DNA of 64,000 nt, taken from Vicinamibacteria bacterium. Its GTDB lineage: Bacteria; Acidobacteriota; Vicinamibacteria; Fen-336. This document shows, in pieces, positions 54,520 to 64,000 of the stretch. The notes below the pieces were generated by a model that did not search any database, was not told where the DNA came from, and worked only from the letters and a program-made list of their open reading frames with translations. The first letter of the stretch is position 1, and every line of letters begins with the position of its first letter. The position numbers and the translations under genes were made by a program. Location: positions 28,053-92,052 of the forward strand of contig JAMQGV010000022.1 in assembly GCA_025994075.1 (NCBI GenBank), written 5' to 3'.

Positions 54520-55920
54520 TCACTCTGAAGAAAGACCTTGTCCTGCTCGGTCGGGGGGCGCACCTGCGCCTGGCTCAGCTCCGACGTTACCGTTCTCTAC
54601 CGCCGGGCCCTGGAGAGGGAGGCTCAGGACGACTCGCAGCCCTCCACGGGGGACCGGCTCGAAGCGGATGCTCCCCCCGTGCAGGCGCACCAGCTTGTGC
54701 GCGAGCGCGAGGCCGAGCCCGAGGCCACCGGGCCGAGCGCTCCGGAACGGGCGCAGCGCCTCGGAGGGACTGAGCGCCAGGCCAGGCCCGCTGTCTTCCA
54801 CCACCAGTTCCGCGAAAGCGCCGGCCACACGCCCCTCGAGGCGCAAGGTGGCGTGGGGCGGCGACACCTGATAGGCGTTGCGCACGACGTTCTCCAGCGC
54901 CCGCTCGAGCAACGACTCGTCGCCGGGCAGCGTCAGGCCCGGCTCCACGGCGACTTCCGCGCGCACGTCGTCGCGGGCGCGGCCCTCGCGGCCGGCCACC
55001 CGCGCGAGCAGCCCGGCGACACCGATCGGGGACACGTCCAACCGCTCCTGCCGGACGTAGTCGACGAAACGCCGGACCACGCCCTCGAGCGACTCGCACT
55101 CCTCGCGAATGCGCAGCCCGGCCTCCGCCGCGGCGCCCGGGTCGCGTTCGAGCATCCGCGCGTAGCCGAGCACGGTGCCGAGGCCGTTGCGCACCTCGTG
55201 CACGACCCCTGCCGTCAGTTCGCCCGCCCGCGCCAGCGCCTCCAGTTCCTTGAGTTCCCCCTCCATCCGCTGGCGTTCCTCGTCGTGCTCGCGGGAGCGC
55301 GTCTCGCCCTGGCTGCGCAGCCTGTCGAGCGCCTGCTCGTAGGCGCGCAGCGCGCCGCCGCGGCCCGGCTCGGAGGGCACGGGTGCGAAGGCCAGCAACC
55401 CCGCCGCCAGCGTCAGGCCCAGGACCGCGGCGTGGGCGATCAGGTCGGCGCGGTGGGCGGAGGGCAACGAGGAGGGTTCGGCGCTGACGGGTCGCGCCAG
55501 CCGCAGCAGCAGGGCCTGCGGCTCGCGGCCGAGTTCGGCGTAGACGAGGATTCGCGGTTCCGGCCCGGCCAGCGGGCCGATCGCGAGCGGGACGGCCCGG
55601 GCCCGGGCGCGCTGCGCCGCCGAGAGCCGGTGGGTGACGCGGGGCGAGCGCGGCACGGCCGCCAGCCGCCGCCCGCCGGCCTCGAAGACCTCAGCCTCGG
55701 CGCCGAGGCCACGGCTCACCGCGAGCGCGGCCAACCGGCCCGGCCCCTGGACGCGCGCGACTTCCTCCAGCAGGGCCCGGTCGCGGGCCACCGCCGCGCG
55801 AGCTTCGTGGAGCGCGCCCTCCCATCGCTGTGAGTAACGCTGCAGAGACTGAGTCAGCGCCACCACTTCCGAGACGCCCAGCAGCAGGCAGGCGGCACCC
55901 AGCGCCAGGCGGGGCGACAC
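54520..55920 (-). CDS. Membrane sensor histidine kinase (PilS/NtrB-like)
   Basis: 466 residues. Two helices (about 5-22 and 160-180) flank a periplasmic sensor region of about 135 residues. A cytoplasmic coiled coil (about 190-230) leads to the H-box VVHEVRNGLGTVLGYARML (H241), then N-box NVVRNAYQ, G1 DSGPGL and G2 GLGLGLALAHKL. Its place between pilD and fimT suggests it controls pilus genes like PilS. No response regulator is adjacent; the sigma-54 regulator at 18824 is a candidate partner by type only. GTG start 3 nt after the pilD stop. Confidence 0.9.
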   Translation of the reverse strand: MSPRLALGAACLLLGVSEVVALTQSLQRYSQRWEGALHEARAAVARDRALLEEVARVQGPGRLAALAVSRGLGAEAEVFEAGGRRLAAVPRSPRVTHRLSAAQRARARAVPLAIGPLAGPEPRILVYAELGREPQALLLRLARPVSAEPSSLPSAHRADLIAHAAVLGLTLAAGLLAFAPVPSEPGRGGALRAYEQALDRLRSQGETRSREHDEERQRMEGELKELEALARAGELTAGVVHEVRNGLGTVLGYARMLERDPGAAAEAGLRIREECESLEGVVRRFVDYVRQERLDVSPIGVAGLLARVAGREGRARDDVRAEVAVEPGLTLPGDESLLERALENVVRNAYQVSPPHATLRLEGRVAGAFAELVVEDSGPGLALSPSEALRPFRSARPGGLGLGLALAHKLVRLHGGSIRFEPVPRGGLRVVLSLPLQGPAVENGNVGAEPGAGAPPDRAGQGLSSE

Positions 55921-55923
55921 GGT

Positions 55924-56742
55924 TCAGAGCCCGCCGGGATCGAGCAGGCCCCTGTACCAGGCCATGATCGGCTCCCCGTAGAACAGCGCCACGACCCCAC
56001 CGGCGCAGAGGAAGGTGCCGAACGGCAGCTTCATGCGACGGCCCCCGCGACCCGAGAGCAGCAGGGCACCGCCGACGAGGGCCCCCGCGAGGCTTCCCGC
56101 GAACACCGCGAAGAGCGTGGACTGCCAGCCGAGCGCCGCGCCCAGCATGGCGGTCAGTTTCCAGTCGCCCTGGCCGAGCGCCTCTTCCCCGTAGTACCGC
56201 TCGGCCGCGCGGGCCACGGCGGCCATCGCCAGCCAGCCTCCCGCGGCCGTGAGCGCGGCTTCGGTCGGCGAGATCGGCCAGCCCGGGATCGCGGTGGCCA
56301 GCAGGGCCAGCGCGGTCACCGGCAGCGTGAGGCGATCCGGCAGCAGTTGCAGCTCCGCGTCGATCAGCGCCAGGGCCAGCAGCGCGGTCAGCAGCACGAA
56401 GGCGAACAGGCCGCGGGCGGTCGGCCCGAAGTGGACGGCCGCCCCGGCCCACAGCAAGGCGTTGGCCATCTCGACGGCGGGATAGCGCGGCGAGATCGGC
56501 GCCCGGCAGGCGCGGCAGCGACCGCGCAGCCACAACCAACCCAGCACCGGCACGTTGTCGCGGGCGAGGATGCGAGCGCCACACGCCGGGCAGCGGGACG
56601 GAGGGAAGGCGACGGGCAGTTGCCGCGGCAGGCGGTGGATCAGCACGTTGGCGAAGCTGCCCACGGCCAGCCCGAAGACTGCGGCGACCAGCGGCCACAC
56701 CTCCGGTTCGAGCCAGAGGCGCACGGCGTCGGGGAAGCCCAT
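55924..56742 (-). CDS. pilD: Prepilin peptidase / N-methyltransferase
   Basis: 272 residues, inner-membrane aspartic protease that cleaves and N-methylates prepilins such as the four encoded downstream. GSFANVLIHRLP opens the methylase domain; two CxxC pairs (CPAC and CRAC, about 51-54 and 76-79) bind zinc. Catalytic Asp are in LIDAELQLLPD and in GQGDWKLTAMLGA, where Gln replaces the common Met of GxGD, still a GxGD protease. About seven helices follow. TTGACG with 17 nt to GAGGAT lies upstream as a weak promoter candidate. Confidence 0.94.
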   Translation of the reverse strand: MGFPDAVRLWLEPEVWPLVAAVFGLAVGSFANVLIHRLPRQLPVAFPPSRCPACGARILARDNVPVLGWLWLRGRCRACRAPISPRYPAVEMANALLWAGAAVHFGPTARGLFAFVLLTALLALALIDAELQLLPDRLTLPVTALALLATAIPGWPISPTEAALTAAGGWLAMAAVARAAERYYGEEALGQGDWKLTAMLGAALGWQSTLFAVFAGSLAGALVGGALLLSGRGGRRMKLPFGTFLCAGGVVALFYGEPIMAWYRGLLDPGGL

Positions 56743-56789
56743 CGGCCCGAATCCTCCCCGCCGCTCCCCGGGCCGTCAAGCGGCGTACG

Positions 56790-58439
56790 TCACGGCAAGC
56801 GGCGGAGCCTTTCGGCGACGGCCTCGAGCTCGGGGCTGTCGGCCTCCTCGCGGGCCAGGCGGCGGGCCTCCTCGATCAGCGCACGCGCGCGGGTGAGATC
56901 GCTCTCCGGGGGGGCGTCGGGGGCGGTCAGCAGGCGGGCCAGGTCGATGCGGGGCTGCGCGGTCGGCGCGGACTCCTCGCGCAGGACCTGCTCGAGCTCG
57001 GTTCGCGCTTCGGAGGCCCGGCCCAGTGCCGCGAGCAGCAGCGCGAGGTTGTTGCGGAGCCGGGTGTCTCGGGGCCGCAGCGCGAGGGCCTGGCGGACGG
57101 CCTGCTCCGCCTGGGGCAGGCGGCCAGCGGCCGCGTTGACGGCGCCGAGGTTGGTCCACAGCCTGTGGTCGGCGGGGGCCAGCTCGAGGCCGCGCTCCAG
57201 GGCGGCGATCGCGGAGCCGTGGTCGCCAGCCGATTCGAGCGCCCGGGCCAGGTTCAGTTGGACCATCGGCGATGCGGGGAGCCGGCGGGCCGCGTCCTGC
57301 CACGCGCGCACCGGGTCGCGCAGCGTCCACTCGAAGTGTGCGGCCCGCAGCCCGAAGACGACCACCGCGGCCCCCCCCGCGGCGGGCGGCAACGCCCGCA
57401 GCCCGAGAGCCAGCGCATGGTGCGCGCCGGCCCCGCCGAGGTAGGCGCGGTGGTCGACGACCATCTCGTTGAGCGGGACGAGCGTCGACGACGGAACCAG
57501 GCCGGACGCCATCCACGCCACGGCGAAGGCGAAGGCGGAGGCGCGACGCCGGGCGAAGACGATCGACGCCAGCAGGCCCGCACCGGCGGCCGCCAGCACG
57601 AGGATCTCGGGCGGCGGCGGCCACGACGCCAGCGCGTGCTCGCGATACAGCGCCGGGTCGAGCGGCAGGAACGCGCGGCCCAGGTAGAGCGGGAAGGCGG
57701 CGAGCTGAGTGAGCAGGTAGTCGCCGAGCGGAACGGCTCCCGGCGGCAGCCACTCGCCCGTCATGGCCCGGCGCGCCAGCAGTCCCAGCGCGGGGAGTGC
57801 GAAGAACGACAGGTGGAGTCTCCAGCGGCTCCGAAGCGGCCCCTGACCGGCGGCGGCGTCGAGCGCCAGCAGGTAGAGCGGCACCGACGCGGCCTCCTCC
57901 TTGCTGAGCAGGGCCAGGACGAACCAGCCGAGAGCGGCGAGCGGGAGCCGGCCGCCGGGCGTCTCCAGTGCGCCGCGGCAGCGCAGCAGCGTCAGCAGCG
58001 AGAACAGCGCGCATTGTGCCGTGGAGCGGCTGGCCACGTAGGCGACGGTCTCGACCGCCATCGGCGTCAGCGCGAAGAGGGCGCCGCCCAGCAGCGCGTG
58101 GAGCCGGGCCCGTTCTGCGCCCTGCCCGCGGGCGAGCCAGGCGAGCAGCGAGGCGACTAGCCACGCGTTGGCGGCATGGAATGCCACGTTGACGAGGTGG
58201 TAGCTCCAGGCGCGGTCGCCGCTGATCGCCCAATTGAGTGCGAAGCCCGCGGCCAGCAGCGGCCGCGTGGGGTCGGAGAGCAGGATGGTCAGCGGCCGGC
58301 CGAGGTCGCGCAGGCCGTAGTTGTCGAGCACGACGCGGTAGTCGTCGTAGAGGAACCCGCCGCCGAGCGAGGGCAGGTAGAGGGCGATCGCCAGCAGCGC
58401 GGCGATGGCACCCGGGTGGCGCAGCGCGAAGGCCTTCAC
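56790..58439 (-). CDS. TMTC-like membrane protein with C-terminal TPRs
   Basis: 549 residues. Multi-pass N-terminal part with GGGFLYDDYRVVLDN, ETVAYVASRSTAQCALF, LSKEEAASVPLYLLALD and VDHRAYLGGAG, then about four TPRs (about 385-520). Clearly paralogous to the protein at 13163-14866, sharing the acidic YDD loop and the TVAYVASRST and KEEAA motifs. Probably a GT-C transferase or glycan-assembly scaffold acting in the periplasm. GTG start overlaps the DegT stop (GTGA). Lies 47 nt upstream of pilD, so read-through into the pilus genes is possible and might link glycosylation to pili. Confidence 0.82.
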   Translation of the reverse strand: MKAFALRHPGAIAALLAIALYLPSLGGGFLYDDYRVVLDNYGLRDLGRPLTILLSDPTRPLLAAGFALNWAISGDRAWSYHLVNVAFHAANAWLVASLLAWLARGQGAERARLHALLGGALFALTPMAVETVAYVASRSTAQCALFSLLTLLRCRGALETPGGRLPLAALGWFVLALLSKEEAASVPLYLLALDAAAGQGPLRSRWRLHLSFFALPALGLLARRAMTGEWLPPGAVPLGDYLLTQLAAFPLYLGRAFLPLDPALYREHALASWPPPPEILVLAAAGAGLLASIVFARRRASAFAFAVAWMASGLVPSSTLVPLNEMVVDHRAYLGGAGAHHALALGLRALPPAAGGAAVVVFGLRAAHFEWTLRDPVRAWQDAARRLPASPMVQLNLARALESAGDHGSAIAALERGLELAPADHRLWTNLGAVNAAAGRLPQAEQAVRQALALRPRDTRLRNNLALLLAALGRASEARTELEQVLREESAPTAQPRIDLARLLTAPDAPPESDLTRARALIEEARRLAREEADSPELEAVAERLRRLP

Positions 58440-59539
58440 GCGCAGCCCGCGAGAAACTCCGCCAGAGCTGCGACGATGCGGTCGACATCCCCGGGCTGCA
58501 TGCCCGCGTGCAGCGGCAGCGCCAGCCCCGAGTGGCCGAGGCGCGCCGCCACCGGATTCGAGCCCGCGCTCCAGGCCCTCCAGTCGCGGGCCACGGCTGG
58601 GGCGTGCAGGCAGACCGCCCCGGGTCCAGCTTCGACTCCGGCCCGGGCCAGGGCGGCGATGGCGCGCTCGCGCTCCGCGAACTCGGGCAGGACGACCATG
58701 TAGGTCTGCCACACGTGGCCGGCGACCGGCGCGGGCAGGCGAACGGGGAGTGCCGCCAGAAGCCGGGAGTAGCGCTCCGCAAGGGCGCACCGCAGCGCGC
58801 GTTCGGCCTCGAGGCGCGGGAGCTGGACCCGGCCCAGGGCCGACTGGAACTCGGTCAGGCGCAGGTTGAGGCCGACCGACTCGAACCCGGAGTCGCCGCG
58901 GCCGTGGTTCCGCAGGCGCCGCAGACGCCGCGCCAGCTCCGCGTCGGAAACGGCGATCGCGCCGCCCTCCCCGGTCGTCAGCGGCTTGCGCGGGTGGAAG
59001 GAGAAGCAGCCAGCGGCACCGAACGTTCCCACCGGACGCCCATCGCTGCGGGCCCCCAGGGCGCACGCGGCATCCTCGACCAGCCACAGGCCCCGCTCTT
59101 GCGCGAGGCTCGCGAACGCGGCGGGGTGCGCGGGTGCCCCGAACTGGTGCACGGGCATCAGCGCGCGCACGCGCTCGGGACCGCGGAACGCGTCGAGGGC
59201 CTGCCGCACCCGCTCGGGAGCCAGGTTGAACGTGTCGGGCTCGACATCGACGAGCAGCGGTCGGGCCCCGAGCGCGGCGACGGCGTTGGCGGTCGCCGGG
59301 AAAGTGAAGTCGGGGACCACCACGGCGTCCCCGGGCCCGAGGCCGAGCGCCCACAGGGCCAGGTGCAGGGCGGCGGTCCCGGAGGAGACCACGACCACGT
59401 CGTGGCCTTCGAGCCGCTCACCCAGCTCGCGTTCGAAGGCCTCGCCTTCGGCGCCGTGCACGAGCCGTCCTGTCCGGAGAACCGCAGCGACGGCCTCGAT
59501 CTCGGCCGCACCGAACGACGGCTGCGCGAGCCGCAGCAT
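58436..59539 (-). CDS. DegT/DnrJ/EryC1 sugar aminotransferase
   Basis: 367 residues, PLP enzyme that aminates keto-sugars on nucleotide carriers. Conserved LRLAQPSFGAAEIEAVAAVL, SSGTAALHLALWALG, ALMPVHQFGAPA, the PLP-ring Asp in LVEDAACALGA (D156) and the Schiff-base lysine in SFHPRKPLTTGEGG (K185). ATG 59539 gives the family N-terminus. A GTG at 59575 is in frame, 6 nt after a good promoter (TTGACG-17-TACGGT), and could be a leaderless start adding 12 residues. Likely makes an amino sugar for the glycan region. Confidence 0.92.
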   Translation of the reverse strand: MLRLAQPSFGAAEIEAVAAVLRTGRLVHGAEGEAFERELGERLEGHDVVVVSSGTAALHLALWALGLGPGDAVVVPDFTFPATANAVAALGARPLLVDVEPDTFNLAPERVRQALDAFRGPERVRALMPVHQFGAPAHPAAFASLAQERGLWLVEDAACALGARSDGRPVGTFGAAGCFSFHPRKPLTTGEGGAIAVSDAELARRLRRLRNHGRGDSGFESVGLNLRLTEFQSALGRVQLPRLEAERALRCALAERYSRLLAALPVRLPAPVAGHVWQTYMVVLPEFAERERAIAALARAGVEAGPGAVCLHAPAVARDWRAWSAGSNPVAARLGHSGLALPLHAGMQPGDVDRIVAALAEFLAGCA

Positions 59540-59581
59540 CCCGCCGCCCGGCCCCACCCGCCGCAAGATCGCCACGGCGGC

Positions 59582-59610
59582 ACCGTAGCCTCGCGCAGCG
59601 AACCCGTCAA
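59582..59610 (-). promoter_or_regulatory. Promoter for the DegT-TMTC-pil unit
   Basis: TTGACG (59610-59605), a 17-nt spacer and TACGGT (59587-59582) on the minus strand. It is the best -35/-10 pair in the window and would start transcription at or near GTG 59575. Confidence 0.55.
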
Positions 59611-59615
59611 CAACC

Positions 59616-60584
<969 letters not shown>

Positions 60585-60586
60585 GC

Positions 60587-62053
60587 GTGGAAGCCCCGCT
60601 GCCCGAGCCGGCGCTCGACCCGCTCGCCGAGCGGGTGCGGGCGTTCTACGAGGACAACCACGCCGGCATCGCGCGGGCGCGGAAGCGGCGGGCGTACTAC
60701 TACGGCTACCTCGCGCGGGTGATCCGGGCGCGGGTGCCGGCCGGCCAGCGCGTGCTCGACCTCGGCTGCGGCGCCGGCGAGCTGCTGGCGGCGCTGCAGC
60801 CGTCGAAGGGGGTCGGCATCGACCTGTCGCGGCGGGCGATCCGCGAGGCGCGCGAGCGCCACGCGGGCGAGCCGCTGCACTTCCTCGAGGGCGACGCCTC
60901 CGACCCGGCGGTGCTGGCCCAGGCCGGCGGGCCGTTCGACGTGATCCTGCTGGTCAACGTGGTCACCCACCTGACCGACGTGCAGGCGCTGTTCGAGCGG
61001 CTCCACCCGCTGTGCCACCCCGGCACGCGGCTGCTGATCTACAGCTACTCCCGGCTGTGGCAGCCGGTGCTGCGGCTGGCCGAGATCCTGGGCGCCAAGT
61101 ACCGGCAGCCGCCGGAGTCGTGGCTGCCGCCGGAAGAGGTCCGCCACATGCTGGCGCTGGCGGACTTCGAGCTGGTGCGCTCCGACGCCCACGTGCTGTG
61201 CCCCGCGGGGGTGCCCGGCGCGGAGCTGCTCAACCGCTACGCCGGCAGGCTGCCGCTCGTCGAGCACCTGTCGCTGATGTACGGGATCGTGGCCCGCCCG
61301 GCGGCGTTCCGCTTTCCAGGACACCGGAAGAGCCGGCCGACGGTGTCGGTGGTGGTGCCGTGCCGCAACGAGGCAGGGCACATCCCGGAACTGGTGCGGC
61401 GGCTGCCGGACCTCGGCCCCAACTCCGAGTACCTGTTCGTCGAGGGCCACTCGAAGGACGACACGGAGGGGGCGATCCGGCGCGCGATCGAGGAACACCC
61501 GGAGAAGCCGCTGCGGTTCCTGAAGCAGCCGGGCAAGGGCAAGGGCGACGCGGTGCGCCACGGCTTCGCCCACGCCCGCGGCGAGGTGCTGGCGATCCTC
61601 GACTCGGACATGGGCGTGGCCCCGGAGGACCTGCCCAAGTTCGTCGAGGCGCTGGTGCGCGGCAAGGGCGAGTTCGTCAACGGCTCGCGGCTGGTCTACC
61701 CGATGGAGGGCCAGGCGATGCGGTTCCTGAACCTGCTCGCCAACAAGTTCTTCGCGCTGCTGTTCACCTGGGTGCTGGGCCAGCAGGTGCGCGACACGCT
61801 GTGCGGGACCAAGGTGCTGTCGCGCGAGAGCTACGAGAAGATCGCCGCCCACCGCGCCTACTTCGGCGACTTCGACCCGTTCGGCGACTTCGACCTGCTG
61901 TTCGGCGCGGCCCGCCTCAACCTGCGGATCGTCGACCTCGCGGTGCGCTATCACGCGCGCACGTACGGCGACACCAACATCTCGCGCTTCTCGCACGGCC
62001 TGCTGCTGCTGCGGATGAGCGGCTTCGCGGCGCGCCGGCTGAAGTTCCTCTGA
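60587..62053 (+). CDS. Bifunctional SAM methyltransferase-GT2 glycosyltransferase
   Basis: 488 residues. A class I methyltransferase domain (about 15-235) has VLDLGCGAGELLAAL at 57-70 and VILLVNVVTHLTDVQAL. It is fused to a GT2 domain (about 245-480) with VSVVVPCRNEAGHIPELV, FVEGHSKDDTE, AILDSDMGVAPEDL and SRLVYPMEGQAMRFLN. The GT2 half resembles polyprenyl-phosphate sugar transferases. The fusion could methylate and transfer the same sugar or cap a chain. GTG 60587 is chosen; a CTG at 60581 overlaps the fcl stop. Confidence 0.88.
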   Translation: MEAPLPEPALDPLAERVRAFYEDNHAGIARARKRRAYYYGYLARVIRARVPAGQRVLDLGCGAGELLAALQPSKGVGIDLSRRAIREARERHAGEPLHFLEGDASDPAVLAQAGGPFDVILLVNVVTHLTDVQALFERLHPLCHPGTRLLIYSYSRLWQPVLRLAEILGAKYRQPPESWLPPEEVRHMLALADFELVRSDAHVLCPAGVPGAELLNRYAGRLPLVEHLSLMYGIVARPAAFRFPGHRKSRPTVSVVVPCRNEAGHIPELVRRLPDLGPNSEYLFVEGHSKDDTEGAIRRAIEEHPEKPLRFLKQPGKGKGDAVRHGFAHARGEVLAILDSDMGVAPEDLPKFVEALVRGKGEFVNGSRLVYPMEGQAMRFLNLLANKFFALLFTWVLGQQVRDTLCGTKVLSRESYEKIAAHRAYFGDFDPFGDFDLLFGAARLNLRIVDLAVRYHARTYGDTNISRFSHGLLLLRMSGFAARRLKFL

Positions 62054-62083
62054 GCGCATGATCGTGCGGGCACGGGTCCGGGC

Positions 62084-62821
62084 GTGAGCCTCGACACCCT
62101 GCTCGAGCACCGCCGGATCTGGGCCTGCAAGCCGGTGCTGGCCGCCGTCTACCGGCCGTGGTTCGAGCGGCTGCTGGCGGGACTGCCCGCCGGGGCGCGG
62201 GTCCTCGAGGTCGGCGCCGGCCCGGGCTTCCTCGCCGCCCACGCCCGCGCCGCCCGCCCCGACCTGCGCTACGTCGCGACCGACGTCGTGGCGGCGCCGG
62301 GTTCCGGCGTCGTGGCCGACGCGCTGCGGCTTCCCTTCCGCGACGGCAGCCTCGACGCCGTGCTGCTGCTCGACGTCGTCCACCATCTCGCACGGCCGTG
62401 GGACTTCTTCGCGGAGGCGGCGCGCGCCCTGCGCCGCGGCGGCGAACTGCGCGCGATCGAGCCGTGGATCACGCCGCTGTCGTACCCGATCTACCGCTTC
62501 TTCCACCAGGAGGACTGCTCGCTGCGGGTCGACCCGCGCGCCCCGTTCGGCGCCGGCGACAAGCGGCCCTTCGACGGCGACCAGGCGCTGCCGTGGAAGC
62601 TCGCGCGCACCGCGAGCGCAGCCGACTGGCAACGCTGCGGCCTGTTCGCGCCGCGGGTCGAACGCCTCAACGGCTTCGCGTACGTGCCGAGCCTCGGCTT
62701 CCGCGAGCGCTCGCTGCTGCCGCCGGCTCTCGTCGCGCCGCTGCAGGCGATCGACCGCGCCCTGCAGCCGCTGGCGCCGCTCTTCGCGCTGCGCGCTTCG
62801 ATGTGCTGGACCCGGGCATGA
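62084..62821 (+). CDS. Class I SAM-dependent methyltransferase
   Basis: 245 residues. SAM-binding VLEVGAGPGFLAAHA, YVATDVVA, ADALRLPFRDGSLDAVLLLD and LRRGGELRAIEPW are the motifs of the Methyltransf_11 group. The substrate is unknown; sugar or lipid O-methylation fits the neighbourhood. GTG start, 30 nt after the fusion gene; the stop overlaps the next ATG (ATGA). Confidence 0.85.
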   Translation: MSLDTLLEHRRIWACKPVLAAVYRPWFERLLAGLPAGARVLEVGAGPGFLAAHARAARPDLRYVATDVVAAPGSGVVADALRLPFRDGSLDAVLLLDVVHHLARPWDFFAEAARALRRGGELRAIEPWITPLSYPIYRFFHQEDCSLRVDPRAPFGAGDKRPFDGDQALPWKLARTASAADWQRCGLFAPRVERLNGFAYVPSLGFRERSLLPPALVAPLQAIDRALQPLAPLFALRASMCWTRA

Positions 62822-64000
62822 AGCCGGAACGCCTACGCGAGGCGGCGTGGGCCGCTGCCGGCACGCTGCCCGCGCTGGCGGCTCTCGAGGGCGTGCTCCG
62901 CGGCGGCGCCCTCTTCGAGCGCGACGTACACCTCTCGTGGCACGCCCACGCCTGGGCGTTCAAGCGCGCGCTGGCCGCCGGCGAGCTGCCGCTGTGGGAC
63001 CCGCTGTGGGGCTTCGGACAACCGCACTGGGCCAACCCGCAGACGCAGTCGGCCTACCCCACCACCTGGCTGCTCGTGGCCCTCGAGCCGTGGGCCGCGT
63101 ACTCGGCAATCGTCGTGCTGCACGTCGCCTGGGCGGCGCTCGGAGCTCACGCGCTGGCGCGGCGGCTCGGCCTCTCGGCGCCCCTCGCGGCTCTCGCGGG
63201 CGCCCTCTTCTCTGCGTCGGGACCGCTGCTCTCGATGGGCAGCCTGTGGCACCAGTTGTGCGGGGCGGCCTGGCTGCCGTGGATCGCCTGGGCGGGCCTG
63301 CGCGCCCTGCACGCGCCCGGGCCGGGCAGCGCTGCCCTCTGGGGGCTCGCGCTCGCCTTCCAGGTGCTCGCGGGCTCGGGCGAGATGGCGCTGGGCGGCG
63401 CCGCGCTGTCCGCGGCGCTGGCCGTGACCGGACTGCTGCGAGCGGGCCCGCGCCGGGCGCGCCTTGCGACCGCAGCGGGAGCGGCGCTGCTCGGTCTGAC
63501 GCTGAGCGCCGTCGTCTGGTGGCCCGCGCTCGACGTCGCGGGGCGCTCGGCGCGCGAGCAGCTCGAGCCCGCCGCGCGCACGTACTGGTCGGTGCGGCCC
63601 GGCGCCCTGCTCCAGCTCTTCCTGCCCGTCCCGGTCGACACCCTGCCGCGGCCGGCCGGCGACCCGCTGGTCGTGCGCGAGGACGCCGAGCCGTTCCTGG
63701 CTTCGATCTACATGGGCCTGCCGGCGCTCGGCCTGCTCGCCGCGGCCACGGCGTCGACGCGTCGCTTGACGGCGGCGGCGATCGCGGTGGCGACGCTGCT
63801 GCTGCTGGCGTTCGCACTCGGCCGCCACGCGCCGTTCCACGCCGCAGCGGAGACGCTGCTGCCGCCGCTGCAGGCGCTGCGGTTTCCGGTCAAGGCGATG
63901 CCCGCAGCGGCGCTCGGCTTCGCGCTGCTGGCGGCGCTCGGCGCCGAGGCCTGCGCCGCGGCCGGCGGCGGTGCCGCGCGCCGCCGGGCGCTCGTCGCGC
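62818..64000 (+). CDS. YfhO-like membrane protein (partial, cut by window end)
   Basis: 394 residues visible, still open at the right edge. Multiple helices; the early loop DVHLSWHAHAWAFKRAL and LPLWDPLWGFGQPHWANPQT matches the YfhO opening seen in the genes at 32597 and 42499, and RFPVKAMPAAALGFALL follows later as in those proteins. Likely a third GT-C-fold member for surface-polymer synthesis. ATG overlaps the methyltransferase stop. Confidence 0.82.
   Translation, partial: MKPERLREAAWAAAGTLPALAALEGVLRGGALFERDVHLSWHAHAWAFKRALAAGELPLWDPLWGFGQPHWANPQTQSAYPTTWLLVALEPWAAYSAIVVLHVAWAALGAHALARRLGLSAPLAALAGALFSASGPLLSMGSLWHQLCGAAWLPWIAWAGLRALHAPGPGSAALWGLALAFQVLAGSGEMALGGAALSAALAVTGLLRAGPRRARLATAAGAALLGLTLSAVVWWPALDVAGRSAREQLEPAARTYWSVRPGALLQLFLPVPVDTLPRPAGDPLVVREDAEPFLASIYMGLPALGLLAAATASTRRLTAAAIAVATLLLLAFALGRHAPFHAAAETLLPPLQALRFPVKAMPAAALGFALLAALGAEACAAAGGGAARRRALVA

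Overview
This is a very GC-rich, almost gap-free bacterial chromosome segment. I see no rRNA, tRNA, CRISPR array, transposase or phage gene. Apolipoprotein N-acyltransferase, a SPOR-domain protein, a Tat translocase, lipoprotein and secretion signals and a type IV pilus operon indicate a diderm (Gram-negative) cell. The DUF4388 protein, a type-3 prolyl-tRNA synthetase, sulfatase-like lipoproteins and TMTC-like membrane/TPR proteins fit Acidobacteriota (for example Thermoanaerobaculia) or a related phylum such as Myxococcota. That placement is inference from gene content, not a search.

Layout. 1-9.8 kb is housekeeping: a minus-strand unit DUF4388-SPOR-lipA-lnt (lnt runs off the left edge), tatA-tatC, a DUF192 protein, a HEAT-repeat protein, a zinc-ribbon protein, an exported PCMT-family protein and proS. 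9.9-22 kb holds aroB coupled to a GtrB-like glycosyltransferase, a MobA-like nucleotidyltransferase, a TMTC-like protein, two glycosyltransferases, typA, and a three-gene unit of TPR protein, exported coiled-coil protein and sigma-54 response regulator. 22-31 kb is a tightly coupled plus-strand run: sugar epimerase, NodU/CmcH-type carbamoyltransferase, GT2, polysaccharide deacetylase, PP-loop enzyme, a 53-residue membrane protein, an AglD/UPF0104-like protein, a second epimerase and a B12-type radical SAM enzyme. 31-45 kb carries large multi-pass GT-C/YfhO-like proteins, a Gfo/Idh oxidoreductase, a GT2-GT4 fusion, a Wzm/Wzt-type ABC exporter and another GT2. 45-47 kb is a phosphatase/sulfatase-fold lipoprotein. 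47-57 kb is a minor-pilin operon in the order pilD, histidine kinase, fimT, pilV, pilW, pilX, pilY1. 57-64 kb returns to glycan genes: a TMTC-like protein, a DegT aminotransferase, GDP-fucose synthase, a methyltransferase-GT2 fusion, a methyltransferase and a YfhO-like protein cut by the right edge.

How they work together. Most of 22-64 kb looks like one large surface-glycan region. Nucleotide-sugar enzymes (epimerases, oxidoreductase, aminotransferase, fucose synthase) supply precursors, GT2/GT4 and GT-C enzymes build the chain, the carbamoyltransferase, deacetylase and methyltransferases decorate it, and the ABC pair exports it. Most genes in the long plus-strand runs overlap by 4 nt (ATGA or GTGA), which implies translational coupling. 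Promoter-like sites at the heads of several transcription units share a TGCTANNNT element, often only 6-12 nt before the start codon, so many mRNAs may be nearly leaderless. No gap between genes exceeds 300 bases; the longest, 9778-9960, holds only candidate promoters and hairpins.
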